64,000 nucleotides of DNA from SZUA-584 sp040768905 (GTDB taxonomy: Bacteria; Bacillota; Clostridia; Christensenellales; SZUA-584), in contig JAXGMA010000001.1 of NCBI GenBank assembly GCA_040768905.1, forward strand, positions 62,001 to 126,000, written 5' to 3'. Position numbers and translations under genes: made by a program. Positions 38,518-46,691 of the stretch are shown here, in pieces. Within the stretch, counting starts at the first letter, position 1; every line of letters starts with the position of its first letter. The notes below the pieces were generated by a model that was given only the letters and a program-made list of their open reading frames with translations, did no database searches and was not told the origin of the DNA.

Positions 38518-39351
38518 ATGAAGATAATCATATTGGCGGAAAACAGCACGCATACAGGCTCAGCCTTCTTAAAAGAGCATGGACTGAGTATGTATTTTGA
38601 GCACGGGGAAAAGCGGATTCTTTTTGATACAGGCGCGTCTGATAAATTCATCTATAACGCTACGCTGTTGGGCATTGATCTTCATAAGGTGGACACATGC
38701 ATTATCTCCCATCCGCATAATGACCACACAGGCGGGCTTAAGTCTTTTCTTGAGATCAACAGGAACGCACGAGTTGTCATAAAAAGAGCCGCGCAAGGAG
38801 ACTTTTATACCAAACGCGGGCACAAAATGATTAGAACAGGCCTGGAACCTGGTTTTTTTGATAAGTACGCAGAGAGGATGCATTTTTTTGATGACTTTTT
38901 TGAGGTCAAACAAGGCCTATTTGCGGCCGGTATTCATAAGTACCGGCGGCAGCCTCAGTATACCGCGTTGATGTTCGAAAAGCGCGGTGAGTTATTTGTA
39001 CAGGATGAGCTTGAGCACGAACTGTTTGTTGCGATAAGTACGCAGGAGGGCACGGTGGTCCTGACTGGCTGTGCGCATCACGGCGTGCAAAATGTGCTTT
39101 TAACGGCCGAGGAAAAATTCGGACGCATCATAGGCGTGGCTGGAGGCTTTCATCTGGGAGGAACGATACAGGGCAAACGTGTCGTTAAAAAAGAGCCCGA
39201 ATCTGAGATTCATGCCATTGCACGATTCTTAGAAGACCGTAAGATAAAAAAAGTGTACACCGGCCACTGTACCGGTGAAAACGCTGTCGAGAAGCTTTCT
39301 GTGCTCGCACGCGGGCAAAGAATGCGCGTCGGCGACACATTGGAGTTTTAA
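38518..39351 (+). CDS. Metallo-beta-lactamase-fold protein, dihydropterin phosphate synthase-like family
   Basis: A soluble MBL-fold protein of 277 aa, resembling the family named for 7,8-dihydropterin-6-yl-methyl-4-(ribofuranosyl)aminobenzene-5'-phosphate synthase. Metal-binding segments are SHPHNDHTGG, TGCAHHGVQN, GGFHLGG and TGHCTGENA. In bacteria the real substrate is not established, so the archaeal name should not be taken as function. AAGGA precedes the ATG. The next small gene starts on the base after its stop codon. Confidence 0.85.
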   Translation: MKIIILAENSTHTGSAFLKEHGLSMYFEHGEKRILFDTGASDKFIYNATLLGIDLHKVDTCIISHPHNDHTGGLKSFLEINRNARVVIKRAAQGDFYTKRGHKMIRTGLEPGFFDKYAERMHFFDDFFEVKQGLFAAGIHKYRRQPQYTALMFEKRGELFVQDELEHELFVAISTQEGTVVLTGCAHHGVQNVLLTAEEKFGRIIGVAGGFHLGGTIQGKRVVKKEPESEIHAIARFLEDRKIKKVYTGHCTGENAVEKLSVLARGQRMRVGDTLEF

Positions 39352-39603
39352 ATGGACAGAATCAAAGATATTCTTGCGGGTATGCAGTTTGAACGCAGAC
39401 GTCCAGTGACACAGCACTGCCGCACGGCCTATGCAGCCATGCAAAAAGAAGTGGGTGCTGCGTTGAAAACTTTGAACCGGCTGCATCTGCGTCTTTGGCA
39501 TGCTCAGCAGCGGCGTGATTACCACGCTCTTTCACTCAAGGAAGCGCGCGATACGCTCAAAGAAGTCTGCAGCCGTCTTGATATGTTGTGCGCTGATGAA
39601 TAA
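39352..39603 (+). CDS. Small protein of unknown function, 83 aa
   Basis: I do not recognise this protein. It is basic and Leu/Arg-rich, probably all helical, with several heptad-like stretches (LKTLNRLHLRLWHAQQRR; LKEARDTLKEVCSRLDML) that suggest a coiled coil. There is no signal or membrane segment. The ATG follows the upstream stop codon directly, and GGAG lies 9 nt before it inside the MBL-fold gene, so translation is coupled. It probably works with the MBL-fold protein. Confidence 0.6.
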   Translation: MDRIKDILAGMQFERRRPVTQHCRTAYAAMQKEVGAALKTLNRLHLRLWHAQQRRDYHALSLKEARDTLKEVCSRLDMLCADE

Positions 39604-39611
39604 AACAAAAC

Positions 39612-39638
39612 AAAAAAGACCCCGCGCGAGGCCTTTTT
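39612..39638 (-). terminator. Terminator of the ferredoxin gene
   Basis: On the minus strand AAAAAGGCCTC pairs with GGGGTCTTTTT around a GCGC loop, using two G-U pairs, and ends in six T. It begins 20 nt after the ferredoxin stop. On the plus strand the pairing is weaker. Confidence 0.7.
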
Positions 39639-39657
39639 GCTGTGTTTCTTAAGGCTG

Positions 39658-39828
39658 TCAGCCAGGGATAATTGCATCGCTCGGGCAGGTATCTACACAT
39701 GCGCCGCAGTCAATGCACAGATCCGCATCAATCACATACTTGTCTTCGCCTGCAGAAATTGCCTCGACCGGGCATTCGCTTTCACAAGCACCGCAGGAAA
39801 TACAATCGTCCGTAATCTTATAAGCCAT
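39658..39828 (-). CDS. 2x[4Fe-4S] ferredoxin, 56 aa
   Basis: A clostridial-type bacterial ferredoxin, electron carrier for PFOR and Rnf. Both cluster motifs are present, CISCGACESECPVEAI and CIDCGACVDTCPSDAI, each CxxCxxCxxxCP. The protein begins MAYKITDD and ends PG. The ATG at 39828 has GGAGGTGA about 8 nt upstream. It is shorter than 60 codons and easily missed. It is monocistronic. Confidence 0.95.
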   Translation of the reverse strand: MAYKITDDCISCGACESECPVEAISAGEDKYVIDADLCIDCGACVDTCPSDAIIPG

Positions 39829-39946
39829 TACCGCTCACCTCCGTAGTTTGTATACACGCATATTGTAATCATATGTACATAAAAAAGCAAGCAATGTTTG
39901 TGAACGTATCCGACAAGCTATGATAAAAAGCAAAGCCTGAGGGCTT

Positions 39947-40828
39947 TTATTCATCAAGCAAAGTTTTTATCTCGTCATCAAGCACAGAATCGTTTTCCTG
40001 CTCTTTTTGCACGGCCTGTCCTTTAAATCTAATCTCTTCAAGCTTGAATGTTTTGATGTCTATGCTTTCATCGGGCAGCGTGATCTTGATGCGCACAGTT
40101 TCGGTGATGGCATTGTTATCAAGAACCACGCCTTCGCCGTCTGGAGACTGAACCGTGCTGCCTACGCGCGGCATCCGGCGGCGCGTCTGGCAGTAGTGCT
40201 CCTGCTCGTAATTCAGACAGCACATCAGCCGCCCGCACAGCCCGCTTATCTTAGTGGGTGAAAGCGAGAGATTCTGCTCTTTGGCCATTTTGATGGAAAC
40301 GGGCGAAAAATCACCGAGAAACGATGAACAGCAACAGGGGCGGCCGCAGGGGCCAAGCCCGCCGAGCATTTTGGCTTCGTCCCGAACACCTATCTGCCGC
40401 AGCTCGATACGCGTTTTAAACACGCCTGCAAGGTCTTTTACAAGGTCGCGGAAATCCACGTGCCCATCTGCCGTAAAGTAAAAAATGATCTTGGAACCGT
40501 CAAAAGTAAACTCCACATCGACAAGCTTCATGTCGATTCCGTGTTTATCTATTTTGGCCTGGCAGGTTTCGAGCGCTTCTTTTTCTTTGCTCTTATAGTC
40601 CTCTAGTTTTTTATCGTCTTTGGCAGTGGCACGGCGTATAACGGTTTTCAACGGGGCGACGAGATCTTTCTCAGCGACCTCTTTATCCGTAATTACCACG
40701 TCACCGTATTCTAAGCCGCGCGCCGTCTCGACGATGGCATGGTCACCCTCATGAAAGTCAATATCTCCGGGCAGAAAGTAGTACACTTTGCCGACCTGCT
40801 TGAATCGCACACCTATGACTTTGACCAT
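39947..40828 (-). CDS. ricT: PSP1-domain protein RicT (YaaT)
   Basis: In Bacillus RicT (YaaT) acts with RicA and RicF to support RNase Y-dependent mRNA processing and phosphorelay-driven sporulation and competence. The PSP1 core shows VDFRDLVKDLAGVFKTRIELRQIGVRDEAK followed by GGLGPCGRPCCCSSFLGDF and SGLCGRLMCCLNYE, the cysteines that bind an Fe-S cluster in the Ric complex. Length is 293 aa from the ATG at 40828, with GGAGGAAAAGAAC upstream. It overlaps holB by 16 nt, as in the conserved tmk-holB-ricT order. Confidence 0.9.
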   Translation of the reverse strand: MVKVIGVRFKQVGKVYYFLPGDIDFHEGDHAIVETARGLEYGDVVITDKEVAEKDLVAPLKTVIRRATAKDDKKLEDYKSKEKEALETCQAKIDKHGIDMKLVDVEFTFDGSKIIFYFTADGHVDFRDLVKDLAGVFKTRIELRQIGVRDEAKMLGGLGPCGRPCCCSSFLGDFSPVSIKMAKEQNLSLSPTKISGLCGRLMCCLNYEQEHYCQTRRRMPRVGSTVQSPDGEGVVLDNNAITETVRIKITLPDESIDIKTFKLEEIRFKGQAVQKEQENDSVLDDEIKTLLDE

Positions 40829-41763
40829 TTGTTCTTTTCCTCCAATATACAAAAAAGCATCTTCTCAACGGTCAGGCGGAAGTTGACCGCGAAGAAGAAC
40901 CGTCTTTCTGTCTCCAGAATGATATTTATCATATTACGAATCGCTGTGCTTGTAAAGACGCCTGCAGCTTCATGAAGGCTGCTAAGCCTGTCTTTGTTGA
41001 TGACCAGTATAGCGCTTTGCGTTTTTTTCAAGATACGTATATCGCGCATGTACGAAAGCATCACGCATAAAATCTCGGCAGCGTGCTCTTTATTCAATTC
41101 AAGATAGTCCGCAAAAGTGCTGATGGCCATGTTCTTTTGCATCAGCAGCTTGTGCAGAAGGCCAAGCGTCTCCTGGCGCCGCGCCAGCAGACCTGCATCG
41201 CCGCAGATGCGCTGTGCCTCTTCCGGAAAACCGCCCGAAAGGTCGGCAAGTACCGCAGCAGCCTGTTCATCACAGCCAAGATTTTCGGCAATGATCCTTG
41301 TTGCATCGGGTGAGGGTGTCAGCGGAATAACGGCACAACGAGAAGCAATGGTGGGCAGTACGCCGCATACCGAGCGCGCAGACAGCACAAACACTGTGCC
41401 CAAAGGCGGCTCTTCGAGCGTTTTGAGCAAGCTGTTCGCTGCCTGCACTGTCATGCCGTCAGCCATAGATATGACCACGGCTTTCCGGCAGCCTTCGTAC
41501 GGTTTTTCGGCCACGAAAGAGATGGCGCCGCGCAGCTCGTCCACTTTAGGCGCACAAAGCCGCAGTATATCCACATGGCCTTCTTTGACCTTTTTGCAGT
41601 CAATGCAGCGGCCGCAGCCGCCATGTGTGCAGAAAAGGTGCTGTAAAAACAAATCTGTGATACGCGCCGCCACGTCCTGTCGGCCGCATACCAGCAAATA
41701 AGCGCCCAGTACTTTGCCGTTCTTTGCAGTATCAAAAAGGTTTAGCGGTGCGCTGCCATTCAT
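40813..41763 (-). CDS. holB: DNA polymerase III subunit delta'
   Basis: Clamp-loader subunit of the replicative polymerase. The AAA+ fold is recognisable (LICGRQ-type start as YLLVCGRQDVAAR; SLLKTLEEPP; SRCAVIPLTP) without a functional Walker A, as usual for delta'. A zinc-binding stretch CTHGGCGRCIDC is present. The gene is 316 aa, between tmk and ricT with short overlaps on both sides. The C-terminal collar domain is poorly conserved. Confidence 0.88.
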   Translation of the reverse strand: MNGSAPLNLFDTAKNGKVLGAYLLVCGRQDVAARITDLFLQHLFCTHGGCGRCIDCKKVKEGHVDILRLCAPKVDELRGAISFVAEKPYEGCRKAVVISMADGMTVQAANSLLKTLEEPPLGTVFVLSARSVCGVLPTIASRCAVIPLTPSPDATRIIAENLGCDEQAAAVLADLSGGFPEEAQRICGDAGLLARRQETLGLLHKLLMQKNMAISTFADYLELNKEHAAEILCVMLSYMRDIRILKKTQSAILVINKDRLSSLHEAAGVFTSTAIRNMINIILETERRFFFAVNFRLTVEKMLFCILEEKNKWSKS

Positions 41764-42389
41764 AGTACACCTGCACGTACAAAAACCGGGGCAAGCTGCT
41801 GCTTGATGGTTTCATGTGTTTCAAACTTGGTACCGACAGCTTCGATGCATATGACGTCTTCGCTCCGGCTCAATGCGGTAAACCCTTCAAAAACGCGTTC
41901 ATGGAAGGAAATATCTTCGCTCTCAAGCCGGTCGCGCACTTTGTTTTCGTTCATACGCGCAAATGCACGTTCAGGCGGAATATTGATAAACACCGTCACA
42001 TCCGGAAGACAGCCGTCAAGTGCGGGTTCGTTGATGCGCTGCACCAGCTCAGTACCCAAACCGCGCCCATATCCCTGATACGCATATGAGGAGAGGACAA
42101 AACGGTCGCAAAGGACCACTTTGCCTTCAGCAAGCGCAGGGCGCACAACTTTTCTGACATGTTCGGCACGTGCCGCTGCGTACAGCAGGGCTTCAGTCAC
42201 GGCATCCATCTGAGCATTGTCCTTGTCAAGAAGCAGTTCGCGGATCTTTTCGGCGATAGGGCTGCCGCCTGGTTCACGCGTGCGTATGACGCTGGCGCCG
42301 TTTTGTTCAAGATACTCGGCCAAAAACCGAAGCTGCGTGGATTTTCCGCAGCCGTCGGGGCCCTCAAACGCGATAAAAAGCCCGTTCAT
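41760..42389 (-). CDS. tmk: Thymidylate kinase
   Basis: Phosphorylates dTMP to dTDP for DNA synthesis. The P loop is FEGPDGCGKSTQ; the DR motif and substrate region read REPGGSPIAEKIRELLL and CDRFVLSSYAYQGYGRGL. Length is 209 aa, standard. Overlaps of 4 nt with the HAD gene and with holB show one operon. Confidence 0.96.
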   Translation of the reverse strand: MNGLFIAFEGPDGCGKSTQLRFLAEYLEQNGASVIRTREPGGSPIAEKIRELLLDKDNAQMDAVTEALLYAAARAEHVRKVVRPALAEGKVVLCDRFVLSSYAYQGYGRGLGTELVQRINEPALDGCLPDVTVFINIPPERAFARMNENKVRDRLESEDISFHERVFEGFTALSRSEDVICIEAVGTKFETHETIKQQLAPVFVRAGVL

Positions 42390-43069
42390 TTTTCTCCTCC
42401 CAGCAGGGTGATCAGATCAGCCACGCTGTCCAGCAGAAAATCGCACCCTGAACCTGCAAGCTCGTCATAGCAGCCGTAACCATAGAGCACTGCGGCAGTA
42501 TCCATACCCACAGCTTTTCCGCCGTCCACATCATGGGCGCGGTCGCCTATCATCACGGCATGGCCCATCTGGCCTTCGAGCCTTTCGACCGCGTATTGCA
42601 GGACATGCGTTTTATCGTATACGCCTTTATCATGCCATGCGCCGAATACACCATCAAACAAATCGATAATCTCGAAGTCTTCAAGCATTTTGCGTGCCAT
42701 GGATTCGCCTTTGCACGTCGCAACATAAAGCTTTGTGCCTGTTTGCCTGACGGCTTTGAGCGCATCTATGATGCCGCGATAGAGCCGGCTCTCATGAACG
42801 CCCCTGCTTTGATAGTATTCGCGGAAATAAGCATAGGCTTCGTCGATCTGCTGTGTATCCATCCCGTAAACGTTTGACAGAAGATACTTAACTGGCGGCC
42901 CGATGAACTTGAACATTTGCTCTTCGCTCGGGATCTCCACTTCCATCCGTGAAAACATATACCTGACTGCTTTGATGATGCCTTCTCCCGACTCGGCAAC
43001 CGTGCCGTCAAAATCGAAGAAAGCAGATTCGTAATTGCCAAAAGTCCTATTTGAAAGATTGTAGATCAT
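42386..43069 (-). CDS. HAD-superfamily hydrolase, phosphoglycolate phosphatase-like
   Basis: The catalytic motif I is AFFDFDGTVAESGEG with the nucleophile and acid Asp, motif II is YVATCKGESM (Thr), and motif IV is MIGDRAHDVDGGKAVGMD. The cap domain lies at about residues 20-90, as in Gph/PpaX enzymes. Length is 227 aa. The substrate is not determined. It is inserted between the decarboxylase and tmk with 4-nt overlaps on both sides. Confidence 0.88.
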   Translation of the reverse strand: MIYNLSNRTFGNYESAFFDFDGTVAESGEGIIKAVRYMFSRMEVEIPSEEQMFKFIGPPVKYLLSNVYGMDTQQIDEAYAYFREYYQSRGVHESRLYRGIIDALKAVRQTGTKLYVATCKGESMARKMLEDFEIIDLFDGVFGAWHDKGVYDKTHVLQYAVERLEGQMGHAVMIGDRAHDVDGGKAVGMDTAAVLYGYGCYDELAGSGCDFLLDSVADLITLLGGEK

Positions 43070-44457
43070 TGTTTCTCCTTGTATACGTAAATATTATCAT
43101 CCTCTGTGCCAAAAAGCGAAAAACCCTGACGGCGTGCTTCGATCAAATATCCGGCGATCTCAAACGAGATCAGCTGCCCGCGCTGCACGACAGCCTCGCC
43201 GGGCGGATACACGCCTGCGCTGCAAGCCGAGACCATACCGGGAGAGCGCTCGATCCGCACTTTCTCAATTTTACACCAATGGCGTGCATTTTGAAAATAC
43301 TTTGTGGCCGCAGGCATGCTGTAAGGCGAGAAAAAAATATTTTTTCCGCGTCTGCTGCCAAGGTGCAAAAGAGCCTCATACAGGCGCTCAAAATGCGCAG
43401 TTTTATTGCCTGCGGACACCATCAGCAGTATATTTCGCATATCCGCCGCTTCCACATAAATGCCCTGCCGCGCAAGGCTCTCTTTGACCGCGAGGCCGGT
43501 ATAGCCTGTACCCGAAACATCGAGGACGATCTTTAATGGGTCGCATTCACAGGCCTCTGTTTTGCTAAGATCCGGGCACGTGATACCGGGCAGCGAGTTA
43601 GCCATCTCCGCAAACCTTTGGGCTGTGTTGACCACACGGTAAATCTCCTGTTCGCCCTTATCGCGCATATAGGAATAGGCATAATCAAGCGAAGCCAGCA
43701 ACAGGTAAGAAGGGCTTGTGGTCTGCATACTGAGCAGCGCACGGTGCACATCTTCGCAGCAGACAAGCGCATTTTTGCCAACACATACACAGGCGCACTG
43801 GCCCATCGCAGGCAGCGTTTTATGTGCACTTTCCGTCCAGACATCAACACCAGCGAGGGACGGCGCAAGCGGCAGCAGCCCCGAATATGCAAAATGCGCC
43901 GCATGTGCCGCATCGGCGATCAGAGGTATGCCCGCCTTGTGCGCGACCTGCGCGATCGCTTTTATATCGCAGCACAACCCGAAATAATTGGGGTATGTGA
44001 CAAAAACGGCAGCCGCATCCCTATGGGTACGCAAGGCCGCTTTGACATCATCCGCGCTGACAACGGAAGGGTAGTCGCACGGGGGGGTGTCAAGGTATAC
44101 AGGTGTGATGCCGAAAAGAAAAACCGCATTGCCCGCGCTCAGATGCACGCCGCGCGGGAAAATGACCTTCTTTCCGCGCAGCAGCGAGAGCATAGCGAGA
44201 ACACCTGCGGTCGAGCCGTTAGTGGTAAAATAAGCGGCATCAGCACCGATATGATCCGCATGGAGTGACTGTGCTTTTTTTATAACGCCTTGAGGGTTGT
44301 GCAGATTATCCGCTCCGGGCAGCTCGGTGATGTCGCATTGCAGCATTTGGCCGCAAAAGAACCCGGTATCGCCCTTATGGCCGGGCATGCAAAAATAAGC
44401 CTTTGTGTTGCTGCGCACTGACGCGATCGCATCCATGATGGGCGTTTGTCTGTCCAT
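43066..44457 (-). CDS. Orn/Lys/Arg decarboxylase family, PLP-dependent (YaaO-like)
   Basis: A PLP enzyme of fold type I, 463 aa, of the short lysine/arginine/ornithine decarboxylase family seen next to tmk in Bacillus (yaaO). The PLP Lys is in TESAHKTLPAMG. Other motifs are MPGHKG at the N-terminus, TNGSTAGVLAML and LIADAAHAAHF. The C-terminal domain contains SPGMVSACSAGVYPPGEAV. Substrate specificity is uncertain; arginine or lysine decarboxylation is likely. It is the first gene of the operon that runs through tmk, holB and ricT. GAGGTGAGC precedes the ATG. Confidence 0.9.
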   Translation of the reverse strand: MDRQTPIMDAIASVRSNTKAYFCMPGHKGDTGFFCGQMLQCDITELPGADNLHNPQGVIKKAQSLHADHIGADAAYFTTNGSTAGVLAMLSLLRGKKVIFPRGVHLSAGNAVFLFGITPVYLDTPPCDYPSVVSADDVKAALRTHRDAAAVFVTYPNYFGLCCDIKAIAQVAHKAGIPLIADAAHAAHFAYSGLLPLAPSLAGVDVWTESAHKTLPAMGQCACVCVGKNALVCCEDVHRALLSMQTTSPSYLLLASLDYAYSYMRDKGEQEIYRVVNTAQRFAEMANSLPGITCPDLSKTEACECDPLKIVLDVSGTGYTGLAVKESLARQGIYVEAADMRNILLMVSAGNKTAHFERLYEALLHLGSRRGKNIFFSPYSMPAATKYFQNARHWCKIEKVRIERSPGMVSACSAGVYPPGEAVVQRGQLISFEIAGYLIEARRQGFSLFGTEDDNIYVYKEKQ

Positions 44458-44564
44458 ATGCTCACCTCAAAATTAGTTTAATCGCATTGGCTCGATTACA
44501 CAACCCTTTTAAATAATCAAAGAATATGAGATAATAAGCCATATCATTTAAATGAGGTGTGTTC

Positions 44565-45362
44565 ATGAAAAAGACAGAGCGTGAAAATATGCTGTTGTTT
44601 TCCAAAGAACGCGTAAGCGGACTTTACAGATACAGGCTGTATTTTACGCCTCTTTCGTCGCTTCGGGAAGATACGCCCCGCGTTTTCAGGCTGTTGGTCA
44701 GAACGCCTTTTTCGTTTAATAAATTTGAGATCGGCCGTGTTTATACACTCGGATACAATAAACTGCATATCCTTTCCTATCAACCCAAAGAAGTATTCAA
44801 CCTTCAGGAGACGGACTTTTTAAAGCTTATGCAAACGCGCGACTTAAAGTTTATGGATAAAAAAACATCCGCTGCACTGCGCAGTACTGATGAGCCGCAT
44901 ATCCAAAAAGACCGGTATTATACTTTTGAAGAAATGCGCGAAATCATTAACTTCAGACAGGATTTTCTCACATCGGTGGCTGTGGGTGCTTTTTCAGCTG
45001 CGATGACAGCAGCTGCGCTGCTCGTGCCTTTTGTTATTTATGCAGCTGCTCTTTTTCTGATTTTTCAAGGGGCTGCGGCGCTCGAAGGCTTTTCCGCCGG
45101 CGTGCTTGCGCTGCCCATCATCGGGATCGGCGCGCTTCCGGCCACGCTTTTTCTCATGTCGCTGTTTTTTTCGCTTTGTGAACTTGCGCTGCTGCGCATT
45201 GACTTTACGAAGTGGCACCTGCTAAAAAAATATACGCTTGCCTTTGGCGGCATACGCAGAAGCTTTTTCCTTGGGCAGAGCGATATTCGCTACTTGAAAA
45301 AGTTTGGGCTCATATCGGCGATTGCGCTGGTGGTGTGTATCATTTTGGCGGTCATCGTTTAG
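44565..45362 (+). CDS. Unknown membrane protein, 265 aa
   Basis: I do not recognise this protein. The N-terminal 140 residues are soluble, mixed alpha/beta in character (LYRYRLYFTPLSSLRED; FEIGRVYTLGYNKLHIL). Three hydrophobic segments follow at about residues 145-175, 180-210 and 248-265. The ATG at 44565 has GAGGTG 5 nt upstream. Its last 11 nt overlap the end of the convergent gene. The role is unknown. Confidence 0.65.
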   Translation: MKKTERENMLLFSKERVSGLYRYRLYFTPLSSLREDTPRVFRLLVRTPFSFNKFEIGRVYTLGYNKLHILSYQPKEVFNLQETDFLKLMQTRDLKFMDKKTSAALRSTDEPHIQKDRYYTFEEMREIINFRQDFLTSVAVGAFSAAMTAAALLVPFVIYAAALFLIFQGAAALEGFSAGVLALPIIGIGALPATLFLMSLFFSLCELALLRIDFTKWHLLKKYTLAFGGIRRSFFLGQSDIRYLKKFGLISAIALVVCIILAVIV

Positions 45363-45840
45363 CGTCCCTGCCCTGCGAAATAAATTCCTGCATTTGCGCG
45401 TTTAAGCTCAGATACGCGCATTTTTTTCTTCCGTCTTCTGTGTAGGTGATATACACTCCGCCGCTTTTCCGGGAACGGAATGACAGATGCTGCAACCGGG
45501 AAGAGGATGGTTTTCTGGTATCCATGGAGACGATATCCAAAAGCTTGATGAGCAGAAGAGTGCGCGGCCGCGCACCTGTATAGCGGTCAACCTTAAGCGT
45601 GTCATTCTCGAGCGTATACTCGTATTCAGTCATATAGCGGCGCACGATAAAAACGCCGGCGACGATAAGCACGATGTATTGCGCATACTGCATGAAAGCA
45701 GCATTGATGCCAAGTGCGCGCAGAAGATCAGCAATGACAAAAAAGGCCGCTGAAAGCAGTACAACGCCTGCAACCAGTGCCAGAACGATAAGTATCCCCA
45801 AAGCAGGTGAAACGCGCTTGCGCTTTAGCCGTTGTTTCAT
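45352..45840 (-). CDS. Unknown two-span membrane protein with a PH-like C-terminal domain, 162 aa
   Basis: The basic N-terminus (KQRLKRKRVS) is followed by two hydrophobic spans at about residues 13-37 and 47-70, then a beta-rich C-terminal part beginning YEYTLENDTLKVDRYTG that resembles bacterial PH-like (YcxB/YdbS-type) domains. The resemblance is weak. The ATG at 45840 has AAGGA 6 nt upstream; a longer frame begins at 45891 without such a site. It converges with the previous gene, the ends overlapping by 11 nt. Confidence 0.6.
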   Translation of the reverse strand: MKQRLKRKRVSPALGILIVLALVAGVVLLSAAFFVIADLLRALGINAAFMQYAQYIVLIVAGVFIVRRYMTEYEYTLENDTLKVDRYTGARPRTLLLIKLLDIVSMDTRKPSSSRLQHLSFRSRKSGGVYITYTEDGRKKCAYLSLNAQMQEFISQGRDAKR

Positions 45841-45938
45841 ATCCCTTCCTTGCTGATAGATATCTGTCTCTACAAGCTTTATCAAATCCATTATAAGCCA
45901 TAGGCACAGGCAAGTGCAACATGACGCTTTGCGCCGCG

Positions 45939-45967
45939 TTGCCTTTTCAAAAACTGCATGCTATACT
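45939..45967 (+). promoter_or_regulatory. Promoter of the ABC exporter operon
   Basis: TTGCCT at 45939-45944 and TATACT at 45962-45967 are separated by 17 bp, about 29 nt before the first start codon. A very short leader results. Confidence 0.6.
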
Positions 45968-45995
45968 CGGGTTATCAACAGCAGGTGGTATTTTG

Positions 45996-46679
45996 ATGAT
46001 CAGAGCAAGCGGGCTGAGCAAAGAATATGGGAAAAATACATATCTGCATCATGTGGAGTTTTCACTCGCGCGCGGTCGTGCGCTGGCTGTCGCCGGCGGC
46101 AACGGCGCCGGTAAAACAACGCTTCTTAGCATACTTGCCACGGCGACACGGCCGGACAGCGGCAGCCTTGCTATTGCAGGCCTGGATGCACAGAAACAAA
46201 CAGCCGCCGTGCGCGGGTTAATTGGTTATGTGCCGCAGGGCCTTGCACTGATGCAGGAGCTTTCCGTTCGTGATAATCTTCATTACTGGATGAAAAAAAA
46301 AGACGATAAGATCCTTGGCGCGGTGCTTGATTTGATAGCGCTTTCAAATGTCCAGAAGAAAAAAGTTTCAAAACTTTCGGGCGGAATGCAAAGGCGCTTG
46401 AACCTTGGCGCGGCGCTTGTGTTGCGTGCTCCGTTACTCATCCTCGATGAGCCGCTTTCCGGAGTGGATGCGGCCAACTGCCGCCGTATCGTTGCGGGGC
46501 TATCGGAGATGAAAAAGCACGGCACGACCATCGTATTTGTCAGCCATGACTTGGAAGAGATCAACCAGCTTGCGGACGAGCTGCTTGTCTTGCGTGACGG
46601 CTCAGTATCTTACCACGGCGGCCTGCCTGCGGGCGGTATCGGCAGCCTGGCTGAAAAAATCGGCCGTTATACCAGTTGA
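45996..46679 (+). CDS. ABC transporter ATP-binding protein
   Basis: A 227-aa ATPase of the CcmA/BcrA drug and lipid exporter type. Walker A is GGNGAGKTTLL, the signature LSGGMQRRLNLG, Walker B LLILDEPLSGVD, and the switch His is in VSHDLEE. The ATG at 45996 has AGGTGG 7 nt upstream; the frame is open 75 nt further but without homologous content. First gene of a four-gene operon with an unknown protein and two ABC-2 permeases. Confidence 0.93.
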   Translation: MIRASGLSKEYGKNTYLHHVEFSLARGRALAVAGGNGAGKTTLLSILATATRPDSGSLAIAGLDAQKQTAAVRGLIGYVPQGLALMQELSVRDNLHYWMKKKDDKILGAVLDLIALSNVQKKKVSKLSGGMQRRLNLGAALVLRAPLLILDEPLSGVDAANCRRIVAGLSEMKKHGTTIVFVSHDLEEINQLADELLVLRDGSVSYHGGLPAGGIGSLAEKIGRYTS

Positions 46680-46691
46680 AAGGATACTATG

